Part shown: positions 35,383-44,130 of the stretch, in pieces
Numbering within the stretch: the stretch's first letter is position 1
Layout of the letters: the number at the start of each line of letters is the position of its first letter
NCBI GenBank assembly: GCA_030263385.1
Contig: SZOX01000002.1
Coordinates: forward strand, 62,001-126,000
Length of the DNA: 64,000 nucleotides
Reading direction: 5' to 3'
Source of the DNA: Zeimonas sp003577305
GTDB lineage: Bacteria; Pseudomonadota; Gammaproteobacteria; Burkholderiales; Burkholderiaceae_E
Position numbers and translations under genes: made by a program
Notes under the pieces: model-generated
What the model saw: only the letters and a program-made list of their open reading frames with translations
Told to the model about the DNA's origin: nothing
Database searches by the model: none

Positions 35383-35916
35383 ATGAATTGCCACGACACT
35401 CACGACACGACCGGCACGTCGATCCGGATCCGCCGCAGCCTGGGCGCCATGCTGGCGGCTGCGGTGCTCACCGCCGGCGCGCTCGCGGGCACCGCAGCCT
35501 GGGCTGCGGCCGAGCATTCGCACGGGCACGACGCTCACGCGCTCGAGCTGAATGCCGGCAAGAAGTGGGCGACCGACGACCCGCTTCGCCAGGGCATGAC
35601 GAAGATCCGCGACGCGGTGGACGCGAAGCTGCCGGCGGTGCATCGCGGCAAGATGAGCACCGCGCAGTACGCCGCGCTCGGCGGCGAGATCGACGCACAG
35701 ATCGCCCACATCGTGCAGAACTGCAAGCTCGATCCGAAGGCCGACGAGGTGCTGCACGTGATTCTCGCCGACCTGATGGAGGGCAACGAGATCCTCCAGG
35801 GCAAGAAGGCGAAACAGAAGCGTAGTGCCGGCGTCGTGAAGATCGTGCACTCGCTCGAACAGTACGGCAACTACTTCGACCATCCGGGCTGGAAGGCACC
35901 GCAGGTCGCGCGCTGA
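35383..35916 (+). CDS. DnrO-like secreted protein with histidine-rich start
   Basis: About 177 residues. A basic leader and hydrophobic segment (MLAAAVLTAGALAGTAAWA) indicate export; the mature start is HSHGHDAH, a possible metal site. The body (GKKWATDDPLRQGM, HIVQNCKLDPKADEVLH) resembles the DnrO family of secreted proteins of unknown function. GGAGA eight bases before ATG 35383 favours this start over ATG 35329. Probably part of the ECF regulon. Confidence 0.65.
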   Translation: MNCHDTHDTTGTSIRIRRSLGAMLAAAVLTAGALAGTAAWAAAEHSHGHDAHALELNAGKKWATDDPLRQGMTKIRDAVDAKLPAVHRGKMSTAQYAALGGEIDAQIAHIVQNCKLDPKADEVLHVILADLMEGNEILQGKKAKQKRSAGVVKIVHSLEQYGNYFDHPGWKAPQVAR

Positions 35917-35924
35917 GCGCCTCG

Positions 35925-35975
35925 CTCTCGTGCAGGGGGCCCGTGACAATGCGGGCTCCCGCAGCCCTGCGAGAG
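35925..35975. terminator. Hairpin between convergent genes
   Basis: CTCTC (35925-35929) and GCAGGG (35932-35937) pair with CCCTGC (35965-35970) and GAGAG (35971-35975), with an inner GGCCCG/CGGGCT stem. It lies in the 115-base gap between the convergent DnrO-like and phosphorylase genes and could end both transcripts. No T-run is present. Confidence 0.45.
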
Positions 35976-36031
35976 GCCATTCGGGCCGAGCGGCTTCGGG
36001 CTCCTCACCGCGACCTGTCGCGGACCGGCCG

Positions 36032-37735
36032 CTACCGGAAGTACGCCTTGCGCACGTACTGGTCGACCATCCGCTCGGTATTGAAGAACGATCCGTTCAG
36101 CGCGATCGCGTGGCGCATCACGTCGATGTAGCGGTCCTGGTCGCGATAGAACATCGGCAGGATCACCGTTTCGAGCTTGTTGTAGAGTGACTGCGCATCG
36201 AGCGCGCGCTCGTCGATGCCGCCGCCGTTCGCGGCGTTGCCGTCGCCGATCGCCCAGCCGGTGACGTTCTCGATGCAGCCCTCGACCCACCAGCCATCGA
36301 GCACCGACAGTTGCGGAACGCCGTTCATCGCGGCCTTCATTCCGCTGGTGCCCGAAGCCTCGAGCGGCGGCTGCGGGGTGTTCAGCCACAGGTCGACGCC
36401 GGCGACCATGCGCTTCGCGACGTCGATGTCGTAGTCGTCGACGTATGCGACCGCGAGCTGGCCGCGAAGCTGCGCGATCTGCGCGAAGATGCGCTGGATC
36501 AGCTCCTTGCCGCCGCCGTCGCGCGGATGCGCCTTGCCGCCGAAGATCACCTGGATCGGGCCGGCACTGCGGTGCAGCGCAAGCAGCCGTTGCAGGTCGT
36601 GGAACAGCAGGTCGGGGCGTTTCCAGGTGGTCGCGCGGCGCGCGAAGCCGATCGTGAACGTGTTCGAGAACAGCATGCTGCCGGTGCGCTGGTTGACCCA
36701 GGCGACCAGGTCCTGCTTCGCGCTCTGGTGCGCGGCCCACAGCTGGTGGCGCGGAATGCCGAGCGCGTAGCGCAGGCTCGCGTTGTCTTCGCGCCAGCGC
36801 GAGATGTGGCGATCGAGCACCTCGCGGATCGGTGGCGCGATCCAGGTGGCCGCATGCACCCCGTTGGTGATCGAATCGACCTTGTACTGGCCGAACATCT
36901 GGCGCGAGATCTCGCCGTGCCGCTTGGCCACGCCGTTCACGTAGTGGCTGTTGTCGAGCGCGAGGAAGGTCATGTTCAGCACGTTGTCGAGACAGAACTC
37001 GACCGCGCGCTCGTCGTAGGCGTGCCCGTAGTCGGTGAGCACCCGCCGCACCAGCGCCAGCGGGAACTGGTCGTGGCCGGCCGGCACCGGCGTGTGCGTG
37101 GTGAACACGCACATCGGCTTGACTGCCACTGCGATCTCGCGCGTCACCTCTTTCAGGCCGCGGCGCTTCATTTCCTCGTAGCCCAGTTCGAGCACGAGCA
37201 GCGCCGCATGCCCCTCGTTCATGTGGAAGCGCCGGACGCTGTCGTAGCCCAGCGCGCGCAGCATGCGCACGCCGCCGATGCCGAGAATGATCTCCTGGCA
37301 CAGCCGGTAGCGATCGTCGCCCCCGTAAAGGTGGTCGGTGAGGCGGCGATCGGCCTCGGCGTTCTCGGGAAGGTCGCTGTCGAGCAGCAGTACCGGCACG
37401 CTCACGCCCCCGGTGCCCCCGACTTCGTGGCGCCACGCACGCAGCGCGACCTCGCGGCCCTCGATGTTCACCCGGGTGCGCGCAGGCACCTCGGTGAGGA
37501 TCGTCTCCGGCGACCACGCCTGCGGCTCCTCGGTCTGCCTGCCTTCGGCATCGAGCCGCTGGCGGAAGTAGCCCTTGCGGTGCACCAGCGTGACCGCGAC
37601 CATCGGCACGTCGCCGTCGGCGGCCGAGCGGATCGTGTCGCCGGCGAGCACGCCGAGGCCGCCGCTGTAGGTCGGCATCGCCTCTTCGAGGCCGATCTCC
37701 ATCGAGAAGTAGGCGATCGTGTCGGGACCGAACAT
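36032..37735 (-). CDS. glgP: Alpha-glucan phosphorylase (GT35, short form)
   Basis: A 567-residue phosphorylase that releases glucose-1-phosphate from glucans using pyridoxal phosphate. The GT35 landmarks are present: early FSMEIGLEEAMPTYSGGLG, MNEGHAALLVLE, THTPVPAGHD, and the PLP-lysine region EASGTSGMKAAMNG. It is about 200-250 residues shorter than E. coli GlgP and starts directly at the catalytic core, as in the thermostable-type alpha-glucan phosphorylases. No glycogen synthase or branching enzyme gene is adjacent. Confidence 0.92.
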   Translation of the reverse strand: MFGPDTIAYFSMEIGLEEAMPTYSGGLGVLAGDTIRSAADGDVPMVAVTLVHRKGYFRQRLDAEGRQTEEPQAWSPETILTEVPARTRVNIEGREVALRAWRHEVGGTGGVSVPVLLLDSDLPENAEADRRLTDHLYGGDDRYRLCQEIILGIGGVRMLRALGYDSVRRFHMNEGHAALLVLELGYEEMKRRGLKEVTREIAVAVKPMCVFTTHTPVPAGHDQFPLALVRRVLTDYGHAYDERAVEFCLDNVLNMTFLALDNSHYVNGVAKRHGEISRQMFGQYKVDSITNGVHAATWIAPPIREVLDRHISRWREDNASLRYALGIPRHQLWAAHQSAKQDLVAWVNQRTGSMLFSNTFTIGFARRATTWKRPDLLFHDLQRLLALHRSAGPIQVIFGGKAHPRDGGGKELIQRIFAQIAQLRGQLAVAYVDDYDIDVAKRMVAGVDLWLNTPQPPLEASGTSGMKAAMNGVPQLSVLDGWWVEGCIENVTGWAIGDGNAANGGGIDERALDAQSLYNKLETVILPMFYRDQDRYIDVMRHAIALNGSFFNTERMVDQYVRKAYFR

Positions 37736-37863
37736 GATGGGAGTGTCGGACGCAGGTCTTGCCGGTTGACGTAATCCTGACAGGATGAGGCCTGGGGGCG
37801 GCTCGGGGCTTGCGCTCGGTCAAGTGCCTCGGTGCACTGGAAGGCCTGATATCTTCGCGGCGC

Positions 37864-38436
37864 ATGGAACCCCTGCTCGTCTCGACCTCGGTGGTGGCGC
37901 TCGCGGAAGTCGGCGACAAGACGCAGTTGATCGCGTTGCTGCTGGCTGCGCGCTTCCGCAAGCCCGTGCCCATCGTCACGGGAATCCTCCTCGCCACGCT
38001 GGCCAATCACGGGCTGGCAGGAGCACTGGGTGCCTGGGTCACGACGGTGCTGAGCCCCGAGGTGCTGCGCTGGGCGCTCGGCCTGTCGTTCCTGGCGATG
38101 GCCGCGTGGACCCTGATTCCCGACGAGATCGAGCGCGACGAGGCGAAAGTGGCCCGGCACCTCGGCGTGTTCGGCGCGACGCTGATCAGCTTCTTCCTGG
38201 CCGAGATGGGCGACAAGACGCAACTGGCCACGGTGGCGATGGCAGCGCACTATCCGGCCCCGCTGGTCGTCGTGATCGGCACCACGCTCGGCATGCTGCT
38301 CGCCGACGTACCCGCAGTGTTCGTCGGCGACCGCTTCGCCGCGAAGATCCCGGTGAAGCGGGTGCACTCGATCGCGGCCGCGATCTTCGCGGTCATGGGG
38401 CTGCTGGTGCTGCTGCGCCTCGATACGGCCTGGTAG
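37864..38436 (+). CDS. Gdt1/TMEM165 (UPF0016) family cation exporter
   Basis: A 190-residue inner-membrane protein with six hydrophobic helices and two copies of the family motif E-x-G-D-K-T-Q (EVGDKTQ near residue 15 and EMGDKTQ near residue 117), which form the cation-binding site. Relatives (MneA, Gdt1) export manganese or exchange calcium/manganese. I looked for a manganese riboswitch (yybP-ykoY) upstream and did not see one. Divergent from the phosphorylase gene. Confidence 0.9.
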   Translation: MEPLLVSTSVVALAEVGDKTQLIALLLAARFRKPVPIVTGILLATLANHGLAGALGAWVTTVLSPEVLRWALGLSFLAMAAWTLIPDEIERDEAKVARHLGVFGATLISFFLAEMGDKTQLATVAMAAHYPAPLVVVIGTTLGMLLADVPAVFVGDRFAAKIPVKRVHSIAAAIFAVMGLLVLLRLDTAW

Positions 38437-38463
38437 AGAGGTACCGGTCGGAATCGAATCCGG

Positions 38464-39498
38464 TCATCCCCTCCCGCGCCTTCGATCGGCGCAACTTCGG
38501 AGACATGCCGTTTCCGCACGCCGTCGCGCAGTGATCGTCGCGCCGTCGGCCGCATGCAGCACCAGCGCGCCGTTCGCGTCGATCGTGAACCGGTGCACCT
38601 GCATCAGCAGGTCGAAGAAGCGCTGCTCCTGCTGCATCAGCGCGGGCGCGCAGGCCATCCTCGTGGCCGCCGGCTTCGAGATCGTGAGGCCCTCCCCGGT
38701 GAGCGCATACGAGGCGATGTAGCGGTTGCACGAGCCGCTCCCCGACACGTGGCCGTCGGATCCGAAGACGAGCGTCGCACGCGACCCGTCGACGACACCG
38801 GCACCGCGCAGGTCTTCGACCGTCCACTCGGCGCCCTGGAGCAGCGCAGCCGGTTCGCCGCCGCAACCGTTCAGCGTGCGACCCGCGAACACGACGGTAA
38901 CGACGTCCGGGTACGGCATCCCGGTCATCGAGTCGATACAGCGCCGCTCGAAGATCGTCGCCACCAACCCTAGGCCGGCGGCGGGTGCGCGAAAACGCGT
39001 GAAGCCGTCGCCGGACTCGACGACCGGCGTCGGCGCCTCGATGTGCATGCGGGCGTTGTCGGCCAGCAGCGTCATGGTATGAGCGGTGATGTCGAGCCGC
39101 CAGCCTGGCTCGTTGCCGGTGGCACGATACGGCAGCTTCGGCGCGCGCCGGGGCACGCACTCCGGCCACGACTGGCCACGCACGACGACCGTTGCGCGGT
39201 CGCCCTTCGACCACAAGCTCGTCGACGGATCGCCGAGCGCCTCGTAACGCGCCCCCGAGGCCGAGCGCACCGGCCGCAGGTCGAAAGTCTCGCCGCCGGC
39301 CTGCATGCGCATCGTGTCGCCCACCTGGCCGACCGTGACGCTGCGATCCCCGCAAACGAGCGTGCTCGCGAAAGCGAACGGCTGGACGCGTGCGGCGGGC
39401 GGCGCTGTGCCTCCCGTGTCGACACGAGTACCGACCCCGGTCGTGCAGGCGTCGAGCGCGAGTACCGCTGCAAAGGCCATGGCGAGTCTGAAGTTCAT
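38464..39498 (-). CDS. MliC / META domain envelope protein
   Basis: About 344 residues. A hydrophobic start ending LALDAC resembles a lipobox with an unusual aspartate, so lipidation is uncertain. The part around residues 45-110 (VCGDRSVTV, SASGARYEA, LWSKGDRATV) matches the MliC lysozyme-inhibitor fold; a middle domain (GNEPGWRLDI, cysteine-containing) resembles COG3650; the C-terminal part (LVFGSDGHVSGSGSCNRY) is a META/HslJ domain. The combination suggests an envelope-stress or lysozyme-defence protein. Confidence 0.75.
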   Translation of the reverse strand: MNFRLAMAFAAVLALDACTTGVGTRVDTGGTAPPAARVQPFAFASTLVCGDRSVTVGQVGDTMRMQAGGETFDLRPVRSASGARYEALGDPSTSLWSKGDRATVVVRGQSWPECVPRRAPKLPYRATGNEPGWRLDITAHTMTLLADNARMHIEAPTPVVESGDGFTRFRAPAAGLGLVATIFERRCIDSMTGMPYPDVVTVVFAGRTLNGCGGEPAALLQGAEWTVEDLRGAGVVDGSRATLVFGSDGHVSGSGSCNRYIASYALTGEGLTISKPAATRMACAPALMQQEQRFFDLLMQVHRFTIDANGALVLHAADGATITARRRAETACLRSCADRRRGRG

Positions 39499-39556
39499 GA
39501 GGTCTCCGGAACGAGCGATCGTCGTCAGGCCTCCCGGTGCGATGGCTCGCGCCGCC

Positions 39557-40021
39557 CTACTTCACCGGGATCGGCGTTGCGCGATCCACCGGCACCGCGG
39601 TCACGGAATTCTGCGGCGAACCTTCGATCAACCGCTCCGCGTAAGTCAGATAGACCAGCGTGTTGCGCTTGCGATCGACCATGCGCACGATGCGCAGCTT
39701 CTTGAAGACCAGGCTGATGCGCTCGCTGAAGACCTCTTCCTGCTCGGGCAGTGGCTTCACGAACGAGATCGGGCCGACCTGGCGACAGGCGATCGCCGCC
39801 TCCGAGCGATCTTCGGCCACGCCGAGCGCGCCCTTGATGCCGCCGGTCTTGGCGCGCGACGTATAGCAGGTGACGCCCTGAACCTTCGGGTCGTCGTGCG
39901 CCTCGACGACGATCTTGTGGTCGGGGCCGATCCATTTGAAGACGGTGTCGACTTCGCCGATGGGCTCGGCCTGGGCAGTCACCAAAGGGGCGAGGAGCAG
40001 GGAGAGAAGGATTCGTCGCAT
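39557..40021 (-). CDS. creA: CreA family secreted protein
   Basis: A 154-residue protein with a signal sequence (ILLSLLLAPLVTAQA) and the CreA signature GEVDTVFKWIGPDHKIVVEA followed by DDPKVQGVTCYTSRAKTGG. CreA proteins are widespread in proteobacteria but their function is unknown. Length is normal. It sits 58 bases after the META protein gene on the same strand and may be cotranscribed upstream of it. Confidence 0.9.
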   Translation of the reverse strand: MRRILLSLLLAPLVTAQAEPIGEVDTVFKWIGPDHKIVVEAHDDPKVQGVTCYTSRAKTGGIKGALGVAEDRSEAAIACRQVGPISFVKPLPEQEEVFSERISLVFKKLRIVRMVDRKRNTLVYLTYAERLIEGSPQNSVTAVPVDRATPIPVK

Positions 40022-40158
40022 CGGATGCCTGAACGAGTCAGCGGCTCGCCGCGACTATAGCGCCTTCGGTCCCGCGCCTCCGCGTTCCCGTGGCAGGGTG
40101 ATAGATTCGCCCGACGCCGCGGCCAGTTCGGCCGGTTCACGCACCCGAGGAGTCCGAG

Positions 40159-40518
40159 ATGGGCTGGTTCTCGAAGAAGGACGACGATTTCTTCCTCGCC
40201 ACCGTCGTGCCGAACGACGAGGGCGCGCGAGTCGCGAAGTACCTCGGCGTGGTCAACGGCGAGGCGATCATCGGCGCGAACATCTTCCGCGACCTGTTCT
40301 CGTCGGTGCGCGACGTGGTGGGCGGGCGGGCGGGCGGCTACGAGCGCGCGCTCGCGGGCGCGCGTGACGCGGCGCTCGGGGAGATGATTGCCGCTGCCAG
40401 AGAGCTGGGCGCCGACGGCGTGGTCGGCATCGATTTCGACTACGAGGTGCTCGGCGAGGCGAACGGGATGATGATGGTGTCGGTCAGCGGGACGGCGGTG
40501 AAGATGGCGGCGGGGTAG
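40159..40518 (+). CDS. YbjQ/UPF0145 family protein
   Basis: A 119-residue protein of the heavy-metal-binding domain YbjQ family, with GEAIIGANIFRD, a helix of charged residues and GADGVVGIDFDYEVLG. The family forms pentamers with a possible metal site; its role is not known. GAGGAG six bases before the ATG marks the start. Monocistronic, as far as can be seen. Confidence 0.85.
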   Translation: MGWFSKKDDDFFLATVVPNDEGARVAKYLGVVNGEAIIGANIFRDLFSSVRDVVGGRAGGYERALAGARDAALGEMIAAARELGADGVVGIDFDYEVLGEANGMMMVSVSGTAVKMAAG

Positions 40519-40623
40519 TTCGTGGCATCGCCCAGGCGGGCGGACGCCGACCGGCGAAGCCCCTCGAACTCCGCGGCGTCCGGGGGCTCGGGCTCGCCGA
40601 GCGAGCCTGCGCGACCATGGTGT

Positions 40624-41102
40624 CTAACCCGGCAGCAAATACGACACCTTCGTTCCCTGCACCGAGACAATGCCGGTCGATTGCAGGTGCTCGAAGAGCC
40701 GCGAGAGCTCGTCGTCCGACAGCTGCTTCTGGAACAGCGCGCCGATCGAGTTCGTCAGGGTCGCGACGCTTCGCGGCAGGGCGGCCCCGCGCTGCTCGAG
40801 GTTCTTGACCACCACCGCCGCGCGCTCCGCCACCGGCTGGGACAGGCCCGATCGGGCTCGCGCAACGCCAGCTGGCCGAGCTGAAACGCGATGTGAAAGT
40901 CGAGCGCGTTCTTGCCGGGCGCCGAGACGCGGATGTACTCGGCCCTCGGCCCCATGCGCTGCAGCGTGCTGGCGATCTCGAATGAAACCCTGGACTGCCC
41001 GGGTCCGACGAACACGTGAACCCTGAAGTGTTCCGCATCCAGGACGGAGATTGCCGTCGGCTGCACGTTCTCGTAGTCGATCAGTACGTAGTTGGTTCTC
41101 AT
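40624..41102 (-). pseudogene. PIN-like nuclease domain gene with internal deletion
   Basis: The N-terminal reading (MRTNYVLIDYENVQP, then GKNALDFHIAFQLGQLALREPD) is that of a PIN-like/NYN RNase-type protein, a family usually near 240 residues. At about 40855 the frame shifts, and the remaining similarity (PVAERAAVVVKNLEQRGAA, LSDDELSRLFEHL) is in a second frame that ends at 40624. The whole middle part, containing the second half of the nuclease domain, is missing, so the product cannot be functional. Confidence 0.75.
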
Positions 41103-41314
41103 GCACCCCTCGATGGTCGGCCCCGGCGCACTACTCCTGGGATATCCGGCACGAATGGCAGCACGCCGGTCGCCGGCCAAGACCGCCCCGATCGGCGGCG
41201 CCGTCGGACTGATCGCTGTCCCGGTGCGAATAGCGCCTCGAGTCGATGTTTCCGGAATTCGAAGAATGCCGCCCCTCCCGAGGCAGGCGACCCGCGGATG
41301 GTCTCGCGCCCGCG

Positions 41315-41656
41315 TCAACTCGCGGCAAGGAGGGAAGTCAGCGATCGGCGCAATGCTTGCAGCTTTCCTTCGATGATGCCCCAGACGATACGGTCATCGA
41401 CACTCGCATAGCCGTGGATCAGCACGTTGCGAAACCCGACGATCCTGGCCAGGTCGGGGATGTCGGCGGCCACCTCGGGATCCACCTGCCGCAGTCTGTT
41501 CAATGCCTCACCCACGATCTCGAGTTGGCGCTCCACGGCAGAACGCAGCATCTCGTCGGCCTGATACCGGGTGAACGACTTCCCTTCCGAGAAGCGCGAC
41601 GCACGATCGGCCGCCTGCAACGCGTCCCAGATCAGCTTCTGCGCATCAGCGTGCAT
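41315..41656 (-). CDS. hepT: HepT-like HEPN toxin of an MntA/HepT system
   Basis: A 113-residue HEPN-domain RNase-type toxin with the active-site motif R-x4-H-x-Y as RNVLIHGY near residue 82. In the MntA/HepT family the antitoxin AMPylates the tyrosine of this motif to switch the toxin off. Its start overlaps the mntA stop by 11 bases. It is intact although genes on both sides are decayed. Confidence 0.88.
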   Translation of the reverse strand: MHADAQKLIWDALQAADRASRFSEGKSFTRYQADEMLRSAVERQLEIVGEALNRLRQVDPEVAADIPDLARIVGFRNVLIHGYASVDDRIVWGIIEGKLQALRRSLTSLLAAS

Positions 41657-41954
41657 AGACCGGCCTGCGCTCGGCATTGATCCGGTCGCGGAAGTACGGA
41701 TTGCGCAGACTGGCCGCAGTCACCAGGTCGACAGAGCGGCCAAAGAGGCTCTCGAGGCTTTCCTTGAGCGTGAAGAACGCATCGGCGTACTCGGCAGGCG
41801 GCAGGTCGTCGAATTCGACCAGGAAATCCAGATCACTGGAATCAGGATCGAACTGGTTCCGGGCCGCCGACCCGAACACGTCCAGACGCCGCGCGCCGGC
41901 GCGCCGACACAGGGCTGCGACCTCTTCGAGATTCTGGGCGATCGGGTTCGACAC
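41646..41954 (-). CDS. mntA: MntA-like minimal nucleotidyltransferase antitoxin
   Basis: A 102-residue nucleotidyltransferase with GSAARN, then DLD eleven residues further, the metal-binding aspartates of the family, followed by FLVEFDDL. It should AMPylate HepT. The open frame begins earlier at a TTG, but GTG 41954 has GGAGG six bases upstream and is preferred. First gene of the two-gene operon. Confidence 0.87.
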   Translation of the reverse strand: MSNPIAQNLEEVAALCRRAGARRLDVFGSAARNQFDPDSSDLDFLVEFDDLPPAEYADAFFTLKESLESLFGRSVDLVTAASLRNPYFRDRINAERRPVYAR

Positions 41955-42009
41955 GGTTGCCTCCGAGGCCAATTATGCCTTTGCCCTGCTCCCCACAGCC
42001 AACCTTCGA

Positions 42010-42777
<768 letters not shown>

Positions 42778-42793
42778 CGGACGATCATAGCCG

Positions 42794-43381
42794 ATGGGCA
42801 TGGCTCCCGGCCTGCCGCGACGCACGGAGCCGGCGCCGCGCCGCGGCATTCCCGTCCCCTTCACTCCGGGCGGCCCGTCGAAGGCTTCGACCGCCGAGCT
42901 CGCCTGGGGGCTGATCCTCGCCGCGAGCAAGCGTCTCGTGCAGGCCGACGCCGGCACGCGTCGCGGACACTGGCGCGGCGACGCAGGTGGCGGCGGATAT
43001 CCGCTGCCGGCCAACCTCGCGGGCGAACGGCTCGGCCTCGTCGGGCTGGGGCAGATCGGTGCACGAGCCGCACGGGCAGGCCAGGCCTTCGGGATGGACG
43101 TGCTCGCCTGGAGCCAGAGCCTCGACGACGCGCGCGCGGCCGAGGTCGGGGTGCGTCGGGTGACGAAGGAAGAGCTCTTCGAGACCAGCGCGGTCTCGCT
43201 TCACCTGGTGCTGTCCGCACGCACGCGCGGCATCGTCGCCGCTGCCGACCTCGCCCGGATGCGCCCGGACGCGGTGATCGTCAACACCGCGCGCGCGGGC
43301 CTGGTGAACCAGCAGGCGCTGATCGACGCGCTCGCCGCCTGGCTCGACGGCACGCCGATCCGGCTCGTCAACGCACGTTGA
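42794..43381 (+). pseudogene. Remnant of a D-2-hydroxyacid dehydrogenase
   Basis: The middle of a D-isomer-specific 2-hydroxyacid dehydrogenase: GGPSKASTAELAWGLILAA, the NAD-binding LGLVGLGQIG and VNTARAGLVNQQALIDAL. The first 80-90 residues and the C-terminal catalytic part (with the histidine of the HxxE region) are missing. It starts 17 bases from the divergent activator remnant, so the original pair was probably a regulator and its dehydrogenase. The end runs into the convergent DUF6776 gene. Confidence 0.75.
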
Positions 43382-44066
43382 TCACGCGCATGCCCTGCAT
43401 CGCGCCGCCCGTGCGGTCGAGCACGCGAATCGTCACCTGGCGCGCGGCGAACCCCGCCGGCAGCGGCAGGCTGCCGCGCAGGTGCTGATAGCCGGCGAGC
43501 GACACCTCGACCGGGCCAAGGTCGATCGTCTCGTTGCGGCCGGCGCGATCGCCGGCCACCGCCAGCTCCATCACGCCGGCGAACGGCTTGCCGCCCTTGC
43601 GCTCGCGGGTGAGCAGCACGTGGTAGGCGAGCCGGCCGCCGTCGTTGGCGAACTTCGCGGCGCGCACCCCCACCGCACCGCCGCGCGGATCGGGGGGCAG
43701 CACCTCGTCGAACAACGCGAGGTCGGCGCGCAGCCGCTCGACCGACTGGCGCGCGTCGGCCAGCTCGGCGGCCAGCCGCTCGCTGCCGTCCTGAGCGGCC
43801 TTCGCCTCGGCAGTCGCCTTCTCGAGCGCGCCCTGCAGGCGCTGCCGTTGCGCATCGAGTTGGCCCACGCGAGCCTGCAGCTGCTGTGATTCCGCCGCAG
43901 TGAGCCGCGGCGGCAGGTATTCCTCCTGCGCGTAGAACAGCCCGCCCGCGCCGACGACGATGCCGGCGAGCAGCCACAGCAGCCAGGGCGGCACGCTGCG
44001 CGACCTGCGCCTGCCGTAGGCATGGCGCTCGAAGACTACCGGTCCGTCTCGTCTGAACAGTCCCAT
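43368..44066 (-). CDS. DUF6776-type coiled-coil membrane protein
   Basis: A 232-residue protein: short basic cytoplasmic start, one transmembrane helix (about residues 28-46), then a coiled coil (residues 55-120, LAAELADARQSVERLRADL) and a beta-rich C-terminal domain (VTIRVLDRTGGAMQGMRVINV). It resembles the conserved proteobacterial DUF6776 proteins of unknown function. ATG 44066 is taken as the start. Confidence 0.65.
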   Translation of the reverse strand: MGLFRRDGPVVFERHAYGRRRSRSVPPWLLWLLAGIVVGAGGLFYAQEEYLPPRLTAAESQQLQARVGQLDAQRQRLQGALEKATAEAKAAQDGSERLAAELADARQSVERLRADLALFDEVLPPDPRGGAVGVRAAKFANDGGRLAYHVLLTRERKGGKPFAGVMELAVAGDRAGRNETIDLGPVEVSLAGYQHLRGSLPLPAGFAARQVTIRVLDRTGGAMQGMRVINVR

Positions 44067-44130
44067 CTTCGCTCGGTTCCGTTGAAGGCTGAAGGAAGGC
44101 GCTCCGCCCTCGAAGGATAGACGATGCCGC

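Noticed and set aside
37740..37863. Possible yybP-ykoY manganese riboswitch before the Gdt1-family gene
   Set aside because: I could not find the conserved loops or stems of that class.
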